Assembly: GCF_000412335.2 (NCBI RefSeq)
Contig: NZ_KE161030.1
Coordinates: 34,014-98,013, forward strand
DNA length: 64,000 nucleotides
DNA from: Cedecea davisae DSM 4568
GTDB taxonomy: Bacteria; Pseudomonadota; Gammaproteobacteria; Enterobacterales; Enterobacteriaceae
Direction of reading: 5' to 3'
Made by a program: the position numbers and the translations under genes. Positions 35,546 through 44,967 of the stretch are shown one piece after another. A model generated the notes under the pieces. It did no database searches and was not told the origin of the DNA. It saw nothing but the letters and a program-made list of their open reading frames with translations. The first letter of the stretch is position 1. Every line of letters begins with the position of its first letter.

Positions 35546-36880
35546 ATGCGATTTTTTTCGTCGACGGATAGTGCGCTGTGGCGTCTTGCGCTTCCCATGA
35601 TTTTCTCCAATATCACGGTGCCGCTGCTGGGGCTGGTTGATACCGCCGTTATTGGTCATCTCGACAGCCCGACCTATCTGGGCGGCGTGGCGATAGGCGC
35701 AACCGCGACCAGTTTCCTGTTTATGCTGCTGCTGTTTCTGCGTATGAGCACTACCGGGCTTGCGGCTCAGGCGTTTGGCGCTAACGATCCGCTGCGTCTC
35801 GCCCGCGCTTTGCTTCAGCCGCTGATACTGGCGCTGGCCGCCGGTTTGGCCATTATGGTGCTGCGCGGGCCGCTAATCGGTCTTGCTTTGCATATTGTCG
35901 GCGGCAGCGAAGAGGTGCTTTATCAGGCCCGGCGTTTTCTTGAAATTCGTTGGTTAAGCGCTCCGGCGTCGCTGGCTAATCTGGTGCTGCTGGGCTGGCT
36001 GCTCGGCGTGCAGTACGCTCGCGCCCCGGTTATTTTGCTGGTGGTGGGTAACCTGCTGAATATCGTGCTCGACCTTTGGCTTGTCATGGGCCTGCATATG
36101 AACGTGCAGGGGGCCGCATTGGCGACCGTTATTGCCGAGTATGCGACGTTTATCATCGGCTTAGCCATGGTACACAGGGTGTTAAAGCTGCGCGGTATTG
36201 ATTGGTCATGCCTGAAGATGGCATGGCGAGGAGATCTGCGAAGGCTGCTGGCCCTCAACCGTGACATCATGCTGCGCTCGCTTCTGCTGCAAGTTTGCTT
36301 TGCCTCAATGACCATTTTTGGTGCTCGGCTGGGGGGCGAAATTATCGCGCTGAATGCGGTTTTGATGACGCTGCTGACCTTTACCGCCTACGCGCTGGAC
36401 GGATTTGCTTATGCCGTTGAGGCGCATTCCGGGCAGGCGTATGGCGCCCGTAATCGCGGGCAGCTTCTCGAGGTCTGGGGGGCTGCATGCAGGCAGGCCG
36501 GGCTGGTTGCATTGGCTTTCGCCGCTGTTTATGCCGTGGCGGGCGAGCAGATAGTCTCGATGCTGACTTCGCTGCCAGAGCTACGCCAGCTGGCGAATAG
36601 CTATCTGCCATGGCAAATCATACTGCCGGTTGTTGGCGTCTGGTGTTACCTGCTGGACGGAATGTTTATCGGCGCTACGCGTGGGGCTGAAATGCGTAAC
36701 AGCATGGCCGTTGCGGCGCTGGGGTTTGGTCTAACCTTGCTGACACTGCCTCTCTTTGGCAACCATGCGCTGTGGCTGGCTTTGGCGGTGTTTCTGGCGC
36801 TGCGCGGTCTTTCGCTCGGTTTTATCTGGCGTCGCCACTGGCGTAACAACAGCTGGTTTCCCGCCGACGCCAGGCAGTAG
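35546..36880 (+). CDS. dinF: MATE-family efflux protein DinF
   Basis: A damage-inducible inner-membrane protein of the multidrug and toxic compound extrusion family, 444 residues with about twelve hydrophobic helices in two homologous halves. In E. coli it is cotranscribed with lexA, and it has been linked to protection against oxidative stress and bile salts. It starts 75 bp after lexA with no strong terminator between, so it should share SOS induction. Confidence 0.94.
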   Translation: MRFFSSTDSALWRLALPMIFSNITVPLLGLVDTAVIGHLDSPTYLGGVAIGATATSFLFMLLLFLRMSTTGLAAQAFGANDPLRLARALLQPLILALAAGLAIMVLRGPLIGLALHIVGGSEEVLYQARRFLEIRWLSAPASLANLVLLGWLLGVQYARAPVILLVVGNLLNIVLDLWLVMGLHMNVQGAALATVIAEYATFIIGLAMVHRVLKLRGIDWSCLKMAWRGDLRRLLALNRDIMLRSLLLQVCFASMTIFGARLGGEIIALNAVLMTLLTFTAYALDGFAYAVEAHSGQAYGARNRGQLLEVWGAACRQAGLVALAFAAVYAVAGEQIVSMLTSLPELRQLANSYLPWQIILPVVGVWCYLLDGMFIGATRGAEMRNSMAVAALGFGLTLLTLPLFGNHALWLALAVFLALRGLSLGFIWRRHWRNNSWFPADARQ

Positions 36881-36938
36881 TGATTTCTCTCTGAATGGTT
36901 AAAGATTCTTAGTTTTTCCCAGAGGTCGAAATCATTAA

Positions 36939-36948
36939 CTACAATTAA
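36939..36948 (+). promoter_or_regulatory. possible sigma-S type -10 of yjbJ
   Basis: CTACAATTAA differs from the extended sigma-S -10 consensus CTACACTTAA by one base, with no good -35, as is common for RpoS promoters. It is 94 bp upstream of yjbJ. E. coli yjbJ is an RpoS-regulated, abundant stationary-phase gene. Confidence 0.4.
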
Positions 36949-37041
36949 TCTCACGTTCAGCAGATAGTGGGTAGCTGTTCAAAGGAAAGCACCCAACGGC
37001 TGATATGTTCAGACCCTAAACCGAACGATGAGGAGACGACT

Positions 37042-37251
37042 ATGAATAAGGACGAACTCGGCGGTAACTGGAAACAGTTCAAAGGTACGGTTAAAGAGAA
37101 ATGGGGCAAGCTGACCGATGACGATATGACCGTTATCGAAGGTAAGCGTGACCAGCTGGTGGGTAAAATCCAGGAACGCTACGGCTATGCCAAAGACCAG
37201 GCAGAGAAAGAAGTGAAGGACTGGGAGTCCAGGAATGACTATCGCTGGTAG
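37042..37251 (+). CDS. yjbJ: CsbD-family stress protein YjbJ
   Basis: A 69-residue, highly charged, helical protein of the CsbD family, collinear with E. coli YjbJ (MNKDELGGNWKQFKG through RNDYRW). CsbD proteins accumulate in general stress or stationary phase but have no proven biochemical role. GAGGAG sits 7 bases before the ATG. A 25-residue upstream extension is open but unsupported by homology. Confidence 0.93.
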   Translation: MNKDELGGNWKQFKGTVKEKWGKLTDDDMTVIEGKRDQLVGKIQERYGYAKDQAEKEVKDWESRNDYRW

Positions 37252-37321
37252 CCTGCCAGCCTCTCAAATGTGCTAATGCTCACAGGCTATCCTACCCGGG
37301 TACAAGGATGTACCAACCCTT

Positions 37322-37834
37322 CTAACGTTTTTTCTTCGATTGCACCGTGTGGTCGTGGCCGCAGGCATCGTGATGCCGACAGGCTTCAACTTCTGCGCAG
37401 TCACAGCACAAACCATGCGCTTCAATCACGTTGTGGCGCAGCGCAAATCCCATCTTTGACGCAAGATTTTGCATAATATCTTCCACACCCTCAGCCGCCT
37501 GCTCTTTCACTGAGCCACATCTGTCGCAGATAAACATGGCCGAAGAGTGGGTAGGGCTTTCGATGAAATTACACAGCACATAGCTGTTATTGGATTCCAC
37601 GCGATGCACAAAGCCCTGCTCCAGCAGAAAGTCCAGCGCACGATAAACGGTCGGAGGCTTCGCCTGAGGCTCACTGACGCGCAGGAGATCGAGCAGGTCA
37701 TAGGCGCTGATGGCTCCGGTTTGCTCGGACATCAGGCGCAGCACCTCAAGACGCTGTGGCGTCAGGCGTACATTGCGTTGCAGGCACAGCTTTTCTGCCT
37801 GTGCTAACACGTTTTGCGTTGTGGTGGTATCCAT
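37322..37834 (-). CDS. zur: zinc uptake regulator Zur
   Basis: A Fur-family repressor that, with zinc bound, silences high-affinity zinc uptake genes. The 170-residue reading from ATG 37834 (GGGAGAGG upstream) matches E. coli Zur (171). A winged helix spans about 20-80 (RNVRLTPQRLEVLRLM). Structural zinc ligands C103/C106 (CDRC) and C143/C146 (CCDC) are present, with a His/Cys-rich tail (EACRHHDACGHDH). Divergent from the cupin gene at 37930. Confidence 0.95.
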   Translation of the reverse strand: MDTTTTQNVLAQAEKLCLQRNVRLTPQRLEVLRLMSEQTGAISAYDLLDLLRVSEPQAKPPTVYRALDFLLEQGFVHRVESNNSYVLCNFIESPTHSSAMFICDRCGSVKEQAAEGVEDIMQNLASKMGFALRHNVIEAHGLCCDCAEVEACRHHDACGHDHTVQSKKKR

Positions 37835-37929
37835 CAGCCTCTCCCGGTCATTGACCTGATACTTTACCATAATGCGGATAAAACGCCGAATCCTGGTACA
37901 TAATGACCCTATCTACCCCGGAGGATGTT

Positions 37930-38433
37930 ATGCAAAAACCAGATTGTATTCGCCACTGGCGCGAACTTGAAGGCGCAGATGACTCAAGCTACCCGGACAG
38001 CCCGGAACGCTTTTCCGTTGGCGCTCCGCTGGCCCGGAATTTAGGACTGACGCGACTCGGCATTCACCATGAGCGTATTCCCCCCGGCAGACGAACCTCT
38101 TACCCTCATGCAGAAAGCAGCGAAGAGGAGTTTGCCTATGTGCTCGAAGGGCACCCTGAAGTGTGGATTAACGGCCACCTGTGGCGGCTTGAACCGGGTG
38201 ATAGCGTCGGTTTCCCCGCCGGAACCGGTATTTGCCATACCTTCATTAATAATACTGAGCAGGATGTTCGACTGTTAGTCGTGGGGGAAGCGAATAAGGC
38301 TGAAAATAAAATTTATTACCCTCTAAATCAGTCTTATGCCATGCAGCGTAAGGATCGCTGGATCGACCACCCGCCACAATTCTTTGGGCCGCATAACGGT
38401 CTTCCTTCACGAAAGCCCAAGGGTAAACTATAA
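37930..38433 (+). CDS. cupin-domain protein
   Basis: A 167-residue cytoplasmic protein with one cupin barrel. Motif 1 lies at about residues 52-76 (PPGRRTSYPHAESSEEEF, with His/Glu metal ligands) and motif 2 at about 94-115 (GDSVGFPAGTGICHTFIN, with the second His). The ATG has GGAGG 5 bases upstream. Cupins of this kind are often metal-binding sugar-phosphate isomerases or regulators, but the substrate cannot be predicted. It sits back-to-back with zur (95 bp apart), so a zinc link is possible but unproven. Confidence 0.8.
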   Translation: MQKPDCIRHWRELEGADDSSYPDSPERFSVGAPLARNLGLTRLGIHHERIPPGRRTSYPHAESSEEEFAYVLEGHPEVWINGHLWRLEPGDSVGFPAGTGICHTFINNTEQDVRLLVVGEANKAENKIYYPLNQSYAMQRKDRWIDHPPQFFGPHNGLPSRKPKGKL

Positions 38434-38604
38434 ATTAATTAGCAAGGAAACAATAAGACTCGAACCCTAAGGATATATTGGGGATGCTGATGGCTTAAAT
38501 ATCCATCCTTTTATCGCGCTATTCACAGCAATAGTCCGCCTCTGTTCAGTCATAACTGTCAGGGGTGAATTACTTAATCTGACAATCAGACAGGCGTGCT
38601 GTGA

Positions 38605-39912
38605 ATGAATAAAATAAAATCTTCGGTGGCGACACTCGCCGCAACGTTATTTATTGCTAATCAGGCCGGGGCGGCAGGAACCTGGTCCGAAGCGCGTAAC
38701 GATGCGATGGGCGGAACAGGGGTGGCCTCTGCCAACTATGGTAGCGGAGTGTTAATCAACCCGGCGTTATTAGCAAACTCTCAACCTGATGACAATATTA
38801 CGGTTATTCTCCCGACGGTGGGGGCGCAAATAACCGATAAAGACAATCTCCAGGACAAAATTGATGATATCAGCGACAAAGTTGATAACTATAAACTCGC
38901 CATCGGGTCGTTAACGCCGCGAGATATAATTTTAAATCCCGGCGGAACATTAAATCAGTTCCGCAGCGCGGCGGGCGATTTAGCCGGTGAACTGGAAGAT
39001 TTACGCGGTGAAACGGCAAACGCTAAAGCTGCCGCAGGTATCGCTGTCAGCATTCCCAATGACACACTGTCCGTCGCCTTCGTCACTAAAGCCTACGCGC
39101 GGGCCAGAGTCAGCTCTTCTATCGACCAGAACGACATCGACTATTTGCGCAGTATTCAGAACTCCAGCCTGGTTGCCGGAAGCGTGGCGATTGATGCCGC
39201 GCTTAATGGTTCTAACCGTATCACCAGTAATCTGAATTCTACTGCCTCCGGGCGGGCTGCAATTGTTTCCGATTACGGGATCGCTCTGGCGCATAAATTC
39301 GATGTTGGCGGCGTGCCGGTTTCGGTTGGCGTGACGCCAAAACTGCAGAAAACCTGGCTGTATAATTACACGACTTCGATTTACTCCTATGACAGCGGTG
39401 ACTGGAAAAAAGGGCAATATCGCAACGACGATACCGGCTTTAACCTTGATGCGGGCGTTGCCGCAGACTTAGGGCAAAACTGGACCGTAGGTCTGAGCGG
39501 TCAGAACCTGGTTTCACGCGATATCGACACCAAAGATATTCGCATCACCAACGGGCGCACCGGTGAAACCCGCAGCTACAAAGATACTTTCCAGATTAGC
39601 CCTCTGGTGACTGCTGGCGTAGCCTGGCATAACGAACTTGTTACGCTCAGCGCCGACGGCGACCTTACCGAAACGAAAGGTTTCAAGAGCGAAGCTAATT
39701 CCCAATATGTTGGTGTGGGTGCAGAAGTCAGGCCGCTTTCCTGGCTGGCGCTGCGGGCAGGTTATCGTGCGGATATGAAAAACAACGACAGCAATGTCTT
39801 CACCGGCGGCGTTGGCTTCGCGCCAGGCAAACGCGTACATGTCGATCTGATGGGATTGTACGGCGAAGAAAAGACCTGGGGCGCAGGCGCACAGCTGAGC
39901 GTGACTTTCTAA
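38605..39912 (+). CDS. TraF-like outer-membrane beta-barrel protein
   Basis: A 435-residue protein with a signal peptide (cleavage near QAGAA-GT) and the N-terminal pattern EARNDAMGGTGVASANYGSGVLINPALLA. This pattern is typical of the TraF_2 family and resembles FadL-like barrels. The remainder alternates polar and aromatic strands (YNYTTSIYSYDSG, WLALRAGYRADM) and ends in LSVTF, suggesting an outer-membrane barrel. The conjugal-transfer label is historical, since no transfer genes are nearby. The 171-bp upstream gap is AT-rich and gene-free. Confidence 0.75.
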   Translation: MNKIKSSVATLAATLFIANQAGAAGTWSEARNDAMGGTGVASANYGSGVLINPALLANSQPDDNITVILPTVGAQITDKDNLQDKIDDISDKVDNYKLAIGSLTPRDIILNPGGTLNQFRSAAGDLAGELEDLRGETANAKAAAGIAVSIPNDTLSVAFVTKAYARARVSSSIDQNDIDYLRSIQNSSLVAGSVAIDAALNGSNRITSNLNSTASGRAAIVSDYGIALAHKFDVGGVPVSVGVTPKLQKTWLYNYTTSIYSYDSGDWKKGQYRNDDTGFNLDAGVAADLGQNWTVGLSGQNLVSRDIDTKDIRITNGRTGETRSYKDTFQISPLVTAGVAWHNELVTLSADGDLTETKGFKSEANSQYVGVGAEVRPLSWLALRAGYRADMKNNDSNVFTGGVGFAPGKRVHVDLMGLYGEEKTWGAGAQLSVTF

Positions 39913-39953
39913 TGAGGCTCACCGGGGCAGGCAGATGCTCCGGTGCTGCTTTA

Positions 39954-39962
39954 TGCTATAGT
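39954..39962 (+). promoter_or_regulatory. extended -10 promoter element of dusA
   Basis: TGC-TATAGT forms an extended -10 element 35 bp before the dusA ATG. No strong -35 is needed with this arrangement. Confidence 0.55.
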
Positions 39963-39997
39963 AGCGACCCTTTTTAAACCGTAGCCCGCGTAAACGT

Positions 39998-40996
39998 ATG
40001 TCCTCACAAAGCAACCAGACTCCTTTCCAGCCGCATCGTTTCTCTATTGCTCCGATGCTGGACTGGACCGACCGCCACTGCCGCTATTTCCTGCGTCAGC
40101 TGTCTCGCCACACGCTGCTGTACACCGAAATGGTGACTACCGGGGCGATCATTCACGGCAAAGGGGACTATCTGGCCTATAGCGAAGAGGAGCATCCCGT
40201 CGCGTTGCAGCTGGGCGGTAGCGATCCACAGGCGCTGGCTCAGTGCGCAAAACTTGCTGAAGCCAGGGGATACGATGAAATCAACCTCAACGTTGGCTGC
40301 CCTTCAGACCGCGTGCAAAATGGCCGCTTTGGTGCCTGCCTGATGGGCGACGCGCAGCTGGTTGCCGACTGCGTAAAAGCGATGCGCGATGTGGTTTCGA
40401 TTCCGGTTACGGTAAAAACCCGTATCGGTATTGATGACCAGGACAGTTACGAGTTCTTGTGTGACTTTATCGGCACCGTAGCCGGTAAGGGCGAGTGCGA
40501 GATGTTTATCATCCACGCGCGTAAAGCCTGGCTTTCTGGCCTTAGCCCGAAAGAGAACCGCGAAATACCGCCGCTGGACTATCCTCGCGTTTATCAGCTT
40601 AAGCGCGACTTCCCGCACCTGACGATGGCTATCAACGGCGGGGTAAAAACGCTGGAAGAAGCCAAAACGCACCTCCAGCATCTGGATGGCGTAATGGTCG
40701 GGCGTGAGGCTTATCAAAATCCTGGCCTGCTAACCACCGTCGATCGTGAGATTTTTGGCGCGGACGTAGAAGACCGCGATCCGGTTGCCGTTGTGCGTGC
40801 GATGTATCCTTATATTGAGCGCGAACTGGCAAACGGCACTTATCTTGGCCACGTCACCCGGCATATGCTCGGTCTGTTCCAGGGCATTCCGGGAGCGCGC
40901 CAGTGGCGGCGCTATTTAAGTGAAAATGCCCACAAAGCCGGAGCAGGGATCGATGTTGTGGAACACGCGCTGTCTCTGGTAGCCGACAAACGGTAG
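39998..40996 (+). CDS. dusA: tRNA-dihydrouridine(20/20a) synthase
   Basis: DusA reduces U20 and U20a in the tRNA D-loop using FMN and NADPH. The 332-residue protein begins its TIM barrel at [16 protein letters not shown]. The catalytic cysteine is C101 in [13 protein letters not shown], and the FMN-binding HARKAWL and NGGVKT blocks follow. The N-terminus is shorter and different from E. coli. The 5' end of dusA is a common prophage attachment site, and here the gene is intact and unoccupied. E. coli pspG, which follows dusA, is missing. Confidence 0.97.
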   Translation: MSSQSNQTPFQPHRFSIAPMLDWTDRHCRYFLRQLSRHTLLYTEMVTTGAIIHGKGDYLAYSEEEHPVALQLGGSDPQALAQCAKLAEARGYDEINLNVGCPSDRVQNGRFGACLMGDAQLVADCVKAMRDVVSIPVTVKTRIGIDDQDSYEFLCDFIGTVAGKGECEMFIIHARKAWLSGLSPKENREIPPLDYPRVYQLKRDFPHLTMAINGGVKTLEEAKTHLQHLDGVMVGREAYQNPGLLTTVDREIFGADVEDRDPVAVVRAMYPYIERELANGTYLGHVTRHMLGLFQGIPGARQWRRYLSENAHKAGAGIDVVEHALSLVADKR

Positions 40997-41155
40997 CCGT
41001 AGAGACGGAATAAGCCGGGTTAATTTGGGTATTGCGGAGCCGATCACAAGCCTGCACTTAATCCCGGCAGGGCCGTTTCAATTAGCCATCAAATCTGAGA
41101 ATATCTTTTCGCAGTAACAGAATTCATCGCGCTGTACCCTACATACGGCACGAAC

Positions 41156-41186
41156 AAAAAAGAAAGGGCTTCCTGCGGGAAGCCCT
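41156..41186 (-). terminator. qorA terminator
   Basis: AGGGCTTCC-TGCG-GGAAGCCCT perfect stem (41165-41186) with an A-rich flank (41156-41164) that reads as a T run on the minus strand just past the qorA stop. Confidence 0.88.
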
Positions 41187-41194
41187 AATTCTTT

Positions 41195-42178
41195 CTAAGG
41201 GATCAACAAACTTGAGCCTTGAGTTGCACGGCTTTCCAGCGTTCGGTGAGCAAGCACCGCATCCTTCAGCGCAAATTTCTGGTTTTCAGCCACATCCACC
41301 TTGATTGCTCCGCTGGCAATTAGCGAAAACAGCTCGTTACAGGCTTCGTCAAATTCTGCTCGGGTAGTCAAATAGCCGTTCAGAGACGGGCGAGTGACGT
41401 ACAGCGACCCTTTCTGATTCAGAATGCCGAGGTTGACGCCGGTCACCGGGCCAGATGAATTGCCGAAGCTGACCATCAGCCCGCGGCGCTGCAGGCAGTC
41501 GAGCGAAGCTTCCCAGGTCTCTTTACCCACCGAATCGTAAACCACCGCTACCTTTTTCCCGCCGGTCAGCTCTTTCACGCGTTCAGAGATATTTTCGTGC
41601 TGGTAATTAATTGTCTGCCAGGCCCCGGCCTGCTGAGCACGTTCGGCTTTTTGCGCGGAACCCACCGTACCAATCAGCTTCGCGCCGAGCGCTTTCGCCC
41701 ACTGGCAGGCAATCAGCCCCACGCCGCCGGCCGCCGCGTGAAACAGGAAGGTTTCGTTGGCTTTGATTTCATAGGTTTTGCGCAGCAGATAAAACACCGT
41801 CAAGCCTTTCAGAAACGAAGCCGCGGCCTGTTCGAATGAGATAGCATCTGGAATTTTAGCGACCTTGTCGGCCGGAGCATTATGCACGCTACTGTAGGCT
41901 CCCAGCCCTGACTGGGCGTAAACAACGCGATCGCCGACTTTCAGGTGCGTGACCTGGCTGCCGACCTTACTGACAACGCCTGCGGCTTCGGTTCCAAGCC
42001 CGCTGGGCAGCGATGGAGGCGGGTAAAGTCCGCTGCGAATATAGGTATCGATATAGTTGATGCCTATCGCCTTATTCTCCACCTGAACTTCGTTTTCTGT
42101 AGGATCTTTCGGTGTAAATTCAACCGACTTCAGCACTTCAGGCCCGCCGTGCTGGCTAAATTCTATGCGCGTTGCCAT
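41195..42178 (-). CDS. qorA: NADPH:quinone oxidoreductase
   Basis: A medium-chain dehydrogenase/reductase-superfamily enzyme without zinc that reduces quinones with NADPH. The 327 residues equal E. coli QorA. The N-terminal GroES-like domain (GINYIDTYIRSG) is followed by a Rossmann fold with the nucleotide loop AAAGGVGLIACQWAKALGA (about 150-168). It is divergent from dnaB with 79 bp between starts, and a terminator follows. Confidence 0.96.
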   Translation of the reverse strand: MATRIEFSQHGGPEVLKSVEFTPKDPTENEVQVENKAIGINYIDTYIRSGLYPPPSLPSGLGTEAAGVVSKVGSQVTHLKVGDRVVYAQSGLGAYSSVHNAPADKVAKIPDAISFEQAAASFLKGLTVFYLLRKTYEIKANETFLFHAAAGGVGLIACQWAKALGAKLIGTVGSAQKAERAQQAGAWQTINYQHENISERVKELTGGKKVAVVYDSVGKETWEASLDCLQRRGLMVSFGNSSGPVTGVNLGILNQKGSLYVTRPSLNGYLTTRAEFDEACNELFSLIASGAIKVDVAENQKFALKDAVLAHRTLESRATQGSSLLIP

Positions 42179-42257
42179 GGAAACTCCTTGTGTCGAAGAG
42201 TGACAAGAATGGTTATACTTCCGGGTCTCTCACTATGAATTTGGTAACTCCCTCACT

Positions 42258-43664
42258 ATGGCAGGAAATAAACCCTTCAACAAACCGAACGAACCCCGCG
42301 ACCGCCAGGTGGAAGGGCTGAAAATGCCGCCGCACTCGCTTGAGGCGGAGCAGTCGGTGTTGGGCGGTTTAATGCTGGATAACGAACGCTGGGACAACGT
42401 CGCCGAGCGCGTCGTCGCCAACGACTTCTTCAGCCGACCGCACCGCATGATCTTTACCGAAATGCAGCGCCTGCTCGAAATGAGCAAACCCATCGACCTG
42501 ATTACGCTTTCCGAATCCCTTGAGCTACAGGGAAATCTGGAGAGCGTCGGCGGTTTTGCTTATCTCGCTGAATTGTCAAAAAATACACCAAGTGCGGCGA
42601 ACATCAGCGCTTATGCAGACATCGTTCGTGAACGTGCGGTTGTGCGTGAAATGATCGCGGTAGCTAACGAAATTGCCGATGCCGGTTATGACCCGCAGGG
42701 GCGCAGCAGCGAAGACCTGCTGGACCTCGCCGAATCCCGCGTGTTCCAGATTGCCGAAAACCGGGCTAATAAAGATGAAGGCCCGAAAAGCATCGACCAG
42801 ATCCTCGAGGCCACGGTTTCGCGTATTGAATCGCTGTATCAGACGCCGCACGATGGCGTAACCGGCGTGGATACCGGCTACCAGGATCTCAACAAGAAAA
42901 CCGCCGGCCTGCAGCGCTCTGACCTGATTATCGTTGCGGCCCGTCCGTCGATGGGTAAAACCACTTTCGCGATGAACCTGTGTGAAAACGCCGCGATGAC
43001 GCAGGACAAGCCGGTACTGATTTTCAGCCTTGAGATGCCCGGCGAGCAGATCATGATGCGTATACTGGCGTCGATGTCGCGTGTGGATCAGACCAAAATT
43101 CGTACCGGCCAGCTGGATGACGAGGACTGGGCGCGTATTTCCAGCACCATGGGCATCCTGCTGGAGAAGCGCAATATGTATATTGATGACTCCTCCGGCC
43201 TGACGCCGACCGAAGTCCGCTCCCGCGCACGCCGTATTTACCGCGAGCATGAAGGCTTGAGCCTGATAATGATCGACTACCTTCAGCTGATGCGTGTGCC
43301 TTCGCTGTCTGATAACCGTACGCTGGAAATTGCCGAAATTTCACGCTCCCTCAAGGCGCTGGCGAAAGAGCTTCAGGTGCCGGTTGTTGCGCTTTCTCAG
43401 CTTAACCGCTCTCTGGAGCAGCGCGCCGAAAAACGCCCGGTCAACTCCGACCTGCGTGAATCTGGGTCCATCGAGCAGGATGCTGACTTGATTATGTTCA
43501 TCTACCGCGACGAGGTTTACCACGAAAACAGCGACCTGAAAGGCATCGCCGAAATCATCATCGGTAAACAGCGTAACGGCCCAATCGGCACCGTGCGCCT
43601 GACCTTTAACGGCCAGTGGTCGCGCTTCGATAACTACACCGGGCCGCAGTACGACGAAGAATAA
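42258..43664 (+). CDS. dnaB: replicative DNA helicase DnaB
   Basis: The hexameric 5'-3' helicase of the replication fork that recruits primase and is loaded by DnaC. The 468 residues compare with 471 in E. coli, the difference lying in the variable N-terminal tail (MAGNKPFNKPNEPRD). The N-terminal DnaG-binding domain (about 30-130) precedes the RecA-like ATPase with Walker A ARPSMGKTT and Walker B LIMIDYLQLM. There is no intein or insertion. Monocistronic, followed by a palindromic repeat. Confidence 0.99.
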   Translation: MAGNKPFNKPNEPRDRQVEGLKMPPHSLEAEQSVLGGLMLDNERWDNVAERVVANDFFSRPHRMIFTEMQRLLEMSKPIDLITLSESLELQGNLESVGGFAYLAELSKNTPSAANISAYADIVRERAVVREMIAVANEIADAGYDPQGRSSEDLLDLAESRVFQIAENRANKDEGPKSIDQILEATVSRIESLYQTPHDGVTGVDTGYQDLNKKTAGLQRSDLIIVAARPSMGKTTFAMNLCENAAMTQDKPVLIFSLEMPGEQIMMRILASMSRVDQTKIRTGQLDDEDWARISSTMGILLEKRNMYIDDSSGLTPTEVRSRARRIYREHEGLSLIMIDYLQLMRVPSLSDNRTLEIAEISRSLKALAKELQVPVVALSQLNRSLEQRAEKRPVNSDLRESGSIEQDADLIMFIYRDEVYHENSDLKGIAEIIIGKQRNGPIGTVRLTFNGQWSRFDNYTGPQYDEE

Positions 43665-43677
43665 AAATCCTCGTCAT

Positions 43678-43790
43678 CCCTCAAGCCACAACTGCGTTGG
43701 CTGCACTCACTCACCCGAATCACTTACTTTAGTAAGCTCATCGGGCTGAGTTCTCTTGCCGCCTTGCTGTGACCTGAAAGATTTAGAGGA
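43678..43790. repeat. imperfect palindromic intergenic repeat between dnaB and alr
   Basis: The sequence is organised around the perfect core CTTACTTTAGTAAG (43723-43736), flanked by complementary arms (CTCACCCGA...TCGGGCTGAG) and further partial complementarity to about 43681 and 43787. It resembles a roughly 100-bp palindromic intergenic repeat that I recall as common in enterobacterial genomes. The family name is not certain to me. Confidence 0.6.
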
Positions 43791-43829
43791 TTTGCACAAA
43801 TTAATCCAAACACTGAGCAAGGAACGAAC

Positions 43830-44909
43830 ATGCAAGCGGCAACCGTCGTAATTAACCGCCGCGCTCTGCGACACAACCTGCAACGCCTGCGCGAACTGGC
43901 CCCGACCAGTCGTATGGTGGCGGTAGTGAAAGCAAACGCCTATGGGCATGGTCTGCTGGAGACCGCCCGCACTTTAGATGACGCCGATGCCTTCGGCGTT
44001 GCCCGCCTTGAAGAAGCGCTGCGCCTCCGGGCTGGCGGAATAGAAAAACCGATTCTGCTGCTGGAGGGGTTTTTTAACGACGGCGATTTGCCGACGATTG
44101 CCGCGCAAAATTTTCATACCGCAGTGCACAGCATCCAGCAGCTTGAAGCGCTGGAGCAGGCCGAACTCAGCCAGCCGATTACCGTCTGGATGAAGCTGGA
44201 TACAGGCATGCACCGCCTTGGCGTGCGCCCGGAAGACGCCGAAGCTTTCTACCAGCGCCTCACGCATTGCAAAAACGTCCGTCAGCCGGTCAATATAGTC
44301 AGCCATTTTGCCCGCGCAGATGAGCCGGACTCGGATGCCACGCCGCGCCAGCTCGATATCTTTAATAGTTTTAGCGCAGGCAAACCCGGCCAGCGTTCGA
44401 TAGCTGCATCCGGTGGTATTTTGCTTTGGCCGGAATCGCATATGGACTGGGTCCGCCCGGGTATTATCCTGTACGGCGTTTCTCCGCTGGAGCAGAAGCC
44501 GTGGGGCGAAGATTTTGGGTTCCAGCCAGCAATGTCGCTCACTTCCAGCCTGATAGCCGTTCGCCAGCATAAAGCAGGCGAACCGGTGGGCTACGGCGGT
44601 ACCTGGATTGCCGGGCGTGATACCTGCCTCGGCGTTGTCGCTATGGGTTACGGAGACGGTTATCCTCGTAGCGCGCCTTCGGGTACGCCGGTGCTGGTGA
44701 ACGGCAGGGAAGTTCCTCTGGTTGGCCGTGTGGCGATGGATATGATTTGCGTCGATCTTGGCCCGGATGCAGCCGAAAAACCGGGTGATAACGTGGTGCT
44801 GTGGGGCGAAGGATTACCGGCCGAGCGCATCGCAGAATATACGAATGTAAGTGCTTACGAACTTATAACCCGCCTGACCTCAAGGGTGACGATGAAGTAT
44901 CTGGACTGA
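43830..44909 (+). CDS. alr: alanine racemase, biosynthetic
   Basis: Alr makes D-alanine for peptidoglycan using pyridoxal phosphate. The 359 residues equal E. coli Alr. The PLP lysine is K34 in [10 protein letters not shown], and the second catalytic residue Y255 is in GYGGTW. The N-terminal alpha/beta barrel and C-terminal beta domain (MGYGDGYPR onward) are complete. It follows dnaB after the repeat and precedes tyrB by 58 bp. Confidence 0.98.
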   Translation: MQAATVVINRRALRHNLQRLRELAPTSRMVAVVKANAYGHGLLETARTLDDADAFGVARLEEALRLRAGGIEKPILLLEGFFNDGDLPTIAAQNFHTAVHSIQQLEALEQAELSQPITVWMKLDTGMHRLGVRPEDAEAFYQRLTHCKNVRQPVNIVSHFARADEPDSDATPRQLDIFNSFSAGKPGQRSIAASGGILLWPESHMDWVRPGIILYGVSPLEQKPWGEDFGFQPAMSLTSSLIAVRQHKAGEPVGYGGTWIAGRDTCLGVVAMGYGDGYPRSAPSGTPVLVNGREVPLVGRVAMDMICVDLGPDAAEKPGDNVVLWGEGLPAERIAEYTNVSAYELITRLTSRVTMKYLD

Positions 44910-44919
44910 TTGTCCTCGC

Positions 44920-44955
44920 CTGGTTTACAGTGGAAATCCGCGAACTGTAAACCAG
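44920..44955 (+). promoter_or_regulatory. inverted repeat in the alr-tyrB gap
   Basis: CTGGTTTACAG (44920-44930) and CTGTAAACCAG (44945-44955) form a perfect 11-bp inverted repeat with a 14-base spacer. The right arm touches the tyrB Shine-Dalgarno AGGAG (44954-44958). The halves contain TTTACA and TGTAAA, the TyrR half-sites, but in the opposite order to a canonical TyrR box. Confidence 0.6.
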
Positions 44956-44967
44956 GAGAACCTCACC

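Noticed and set aside
38605-39912. Evidence of a conjugative element because of the TraF-like name
   Set aside because: No other transfer, relaxase or replication genes are present. The family name is historical and the sequence reads as an outer-membrane barrel.
39998-40996. Prophage insertion at dusA
   Set aside because: dusA is a known attachment locus, but the gene is intact with no integrase or phage gene beside it.
40997-41155. A pspG gene or sigma-54 promoter after dusA, as in E. coli
   Set aside because: No open frame of suitable length or TGGCAC-N5-TTGC element is visible in this gap.
44920-44955. Canonical TyrR box upstream of tyrB
   Set aside because: A TyrR box is TGTAAA-N6-TTTACA. 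Here the half-sites are in the order TTTACA-N16-TGTAAA, so the standard assignment fails.
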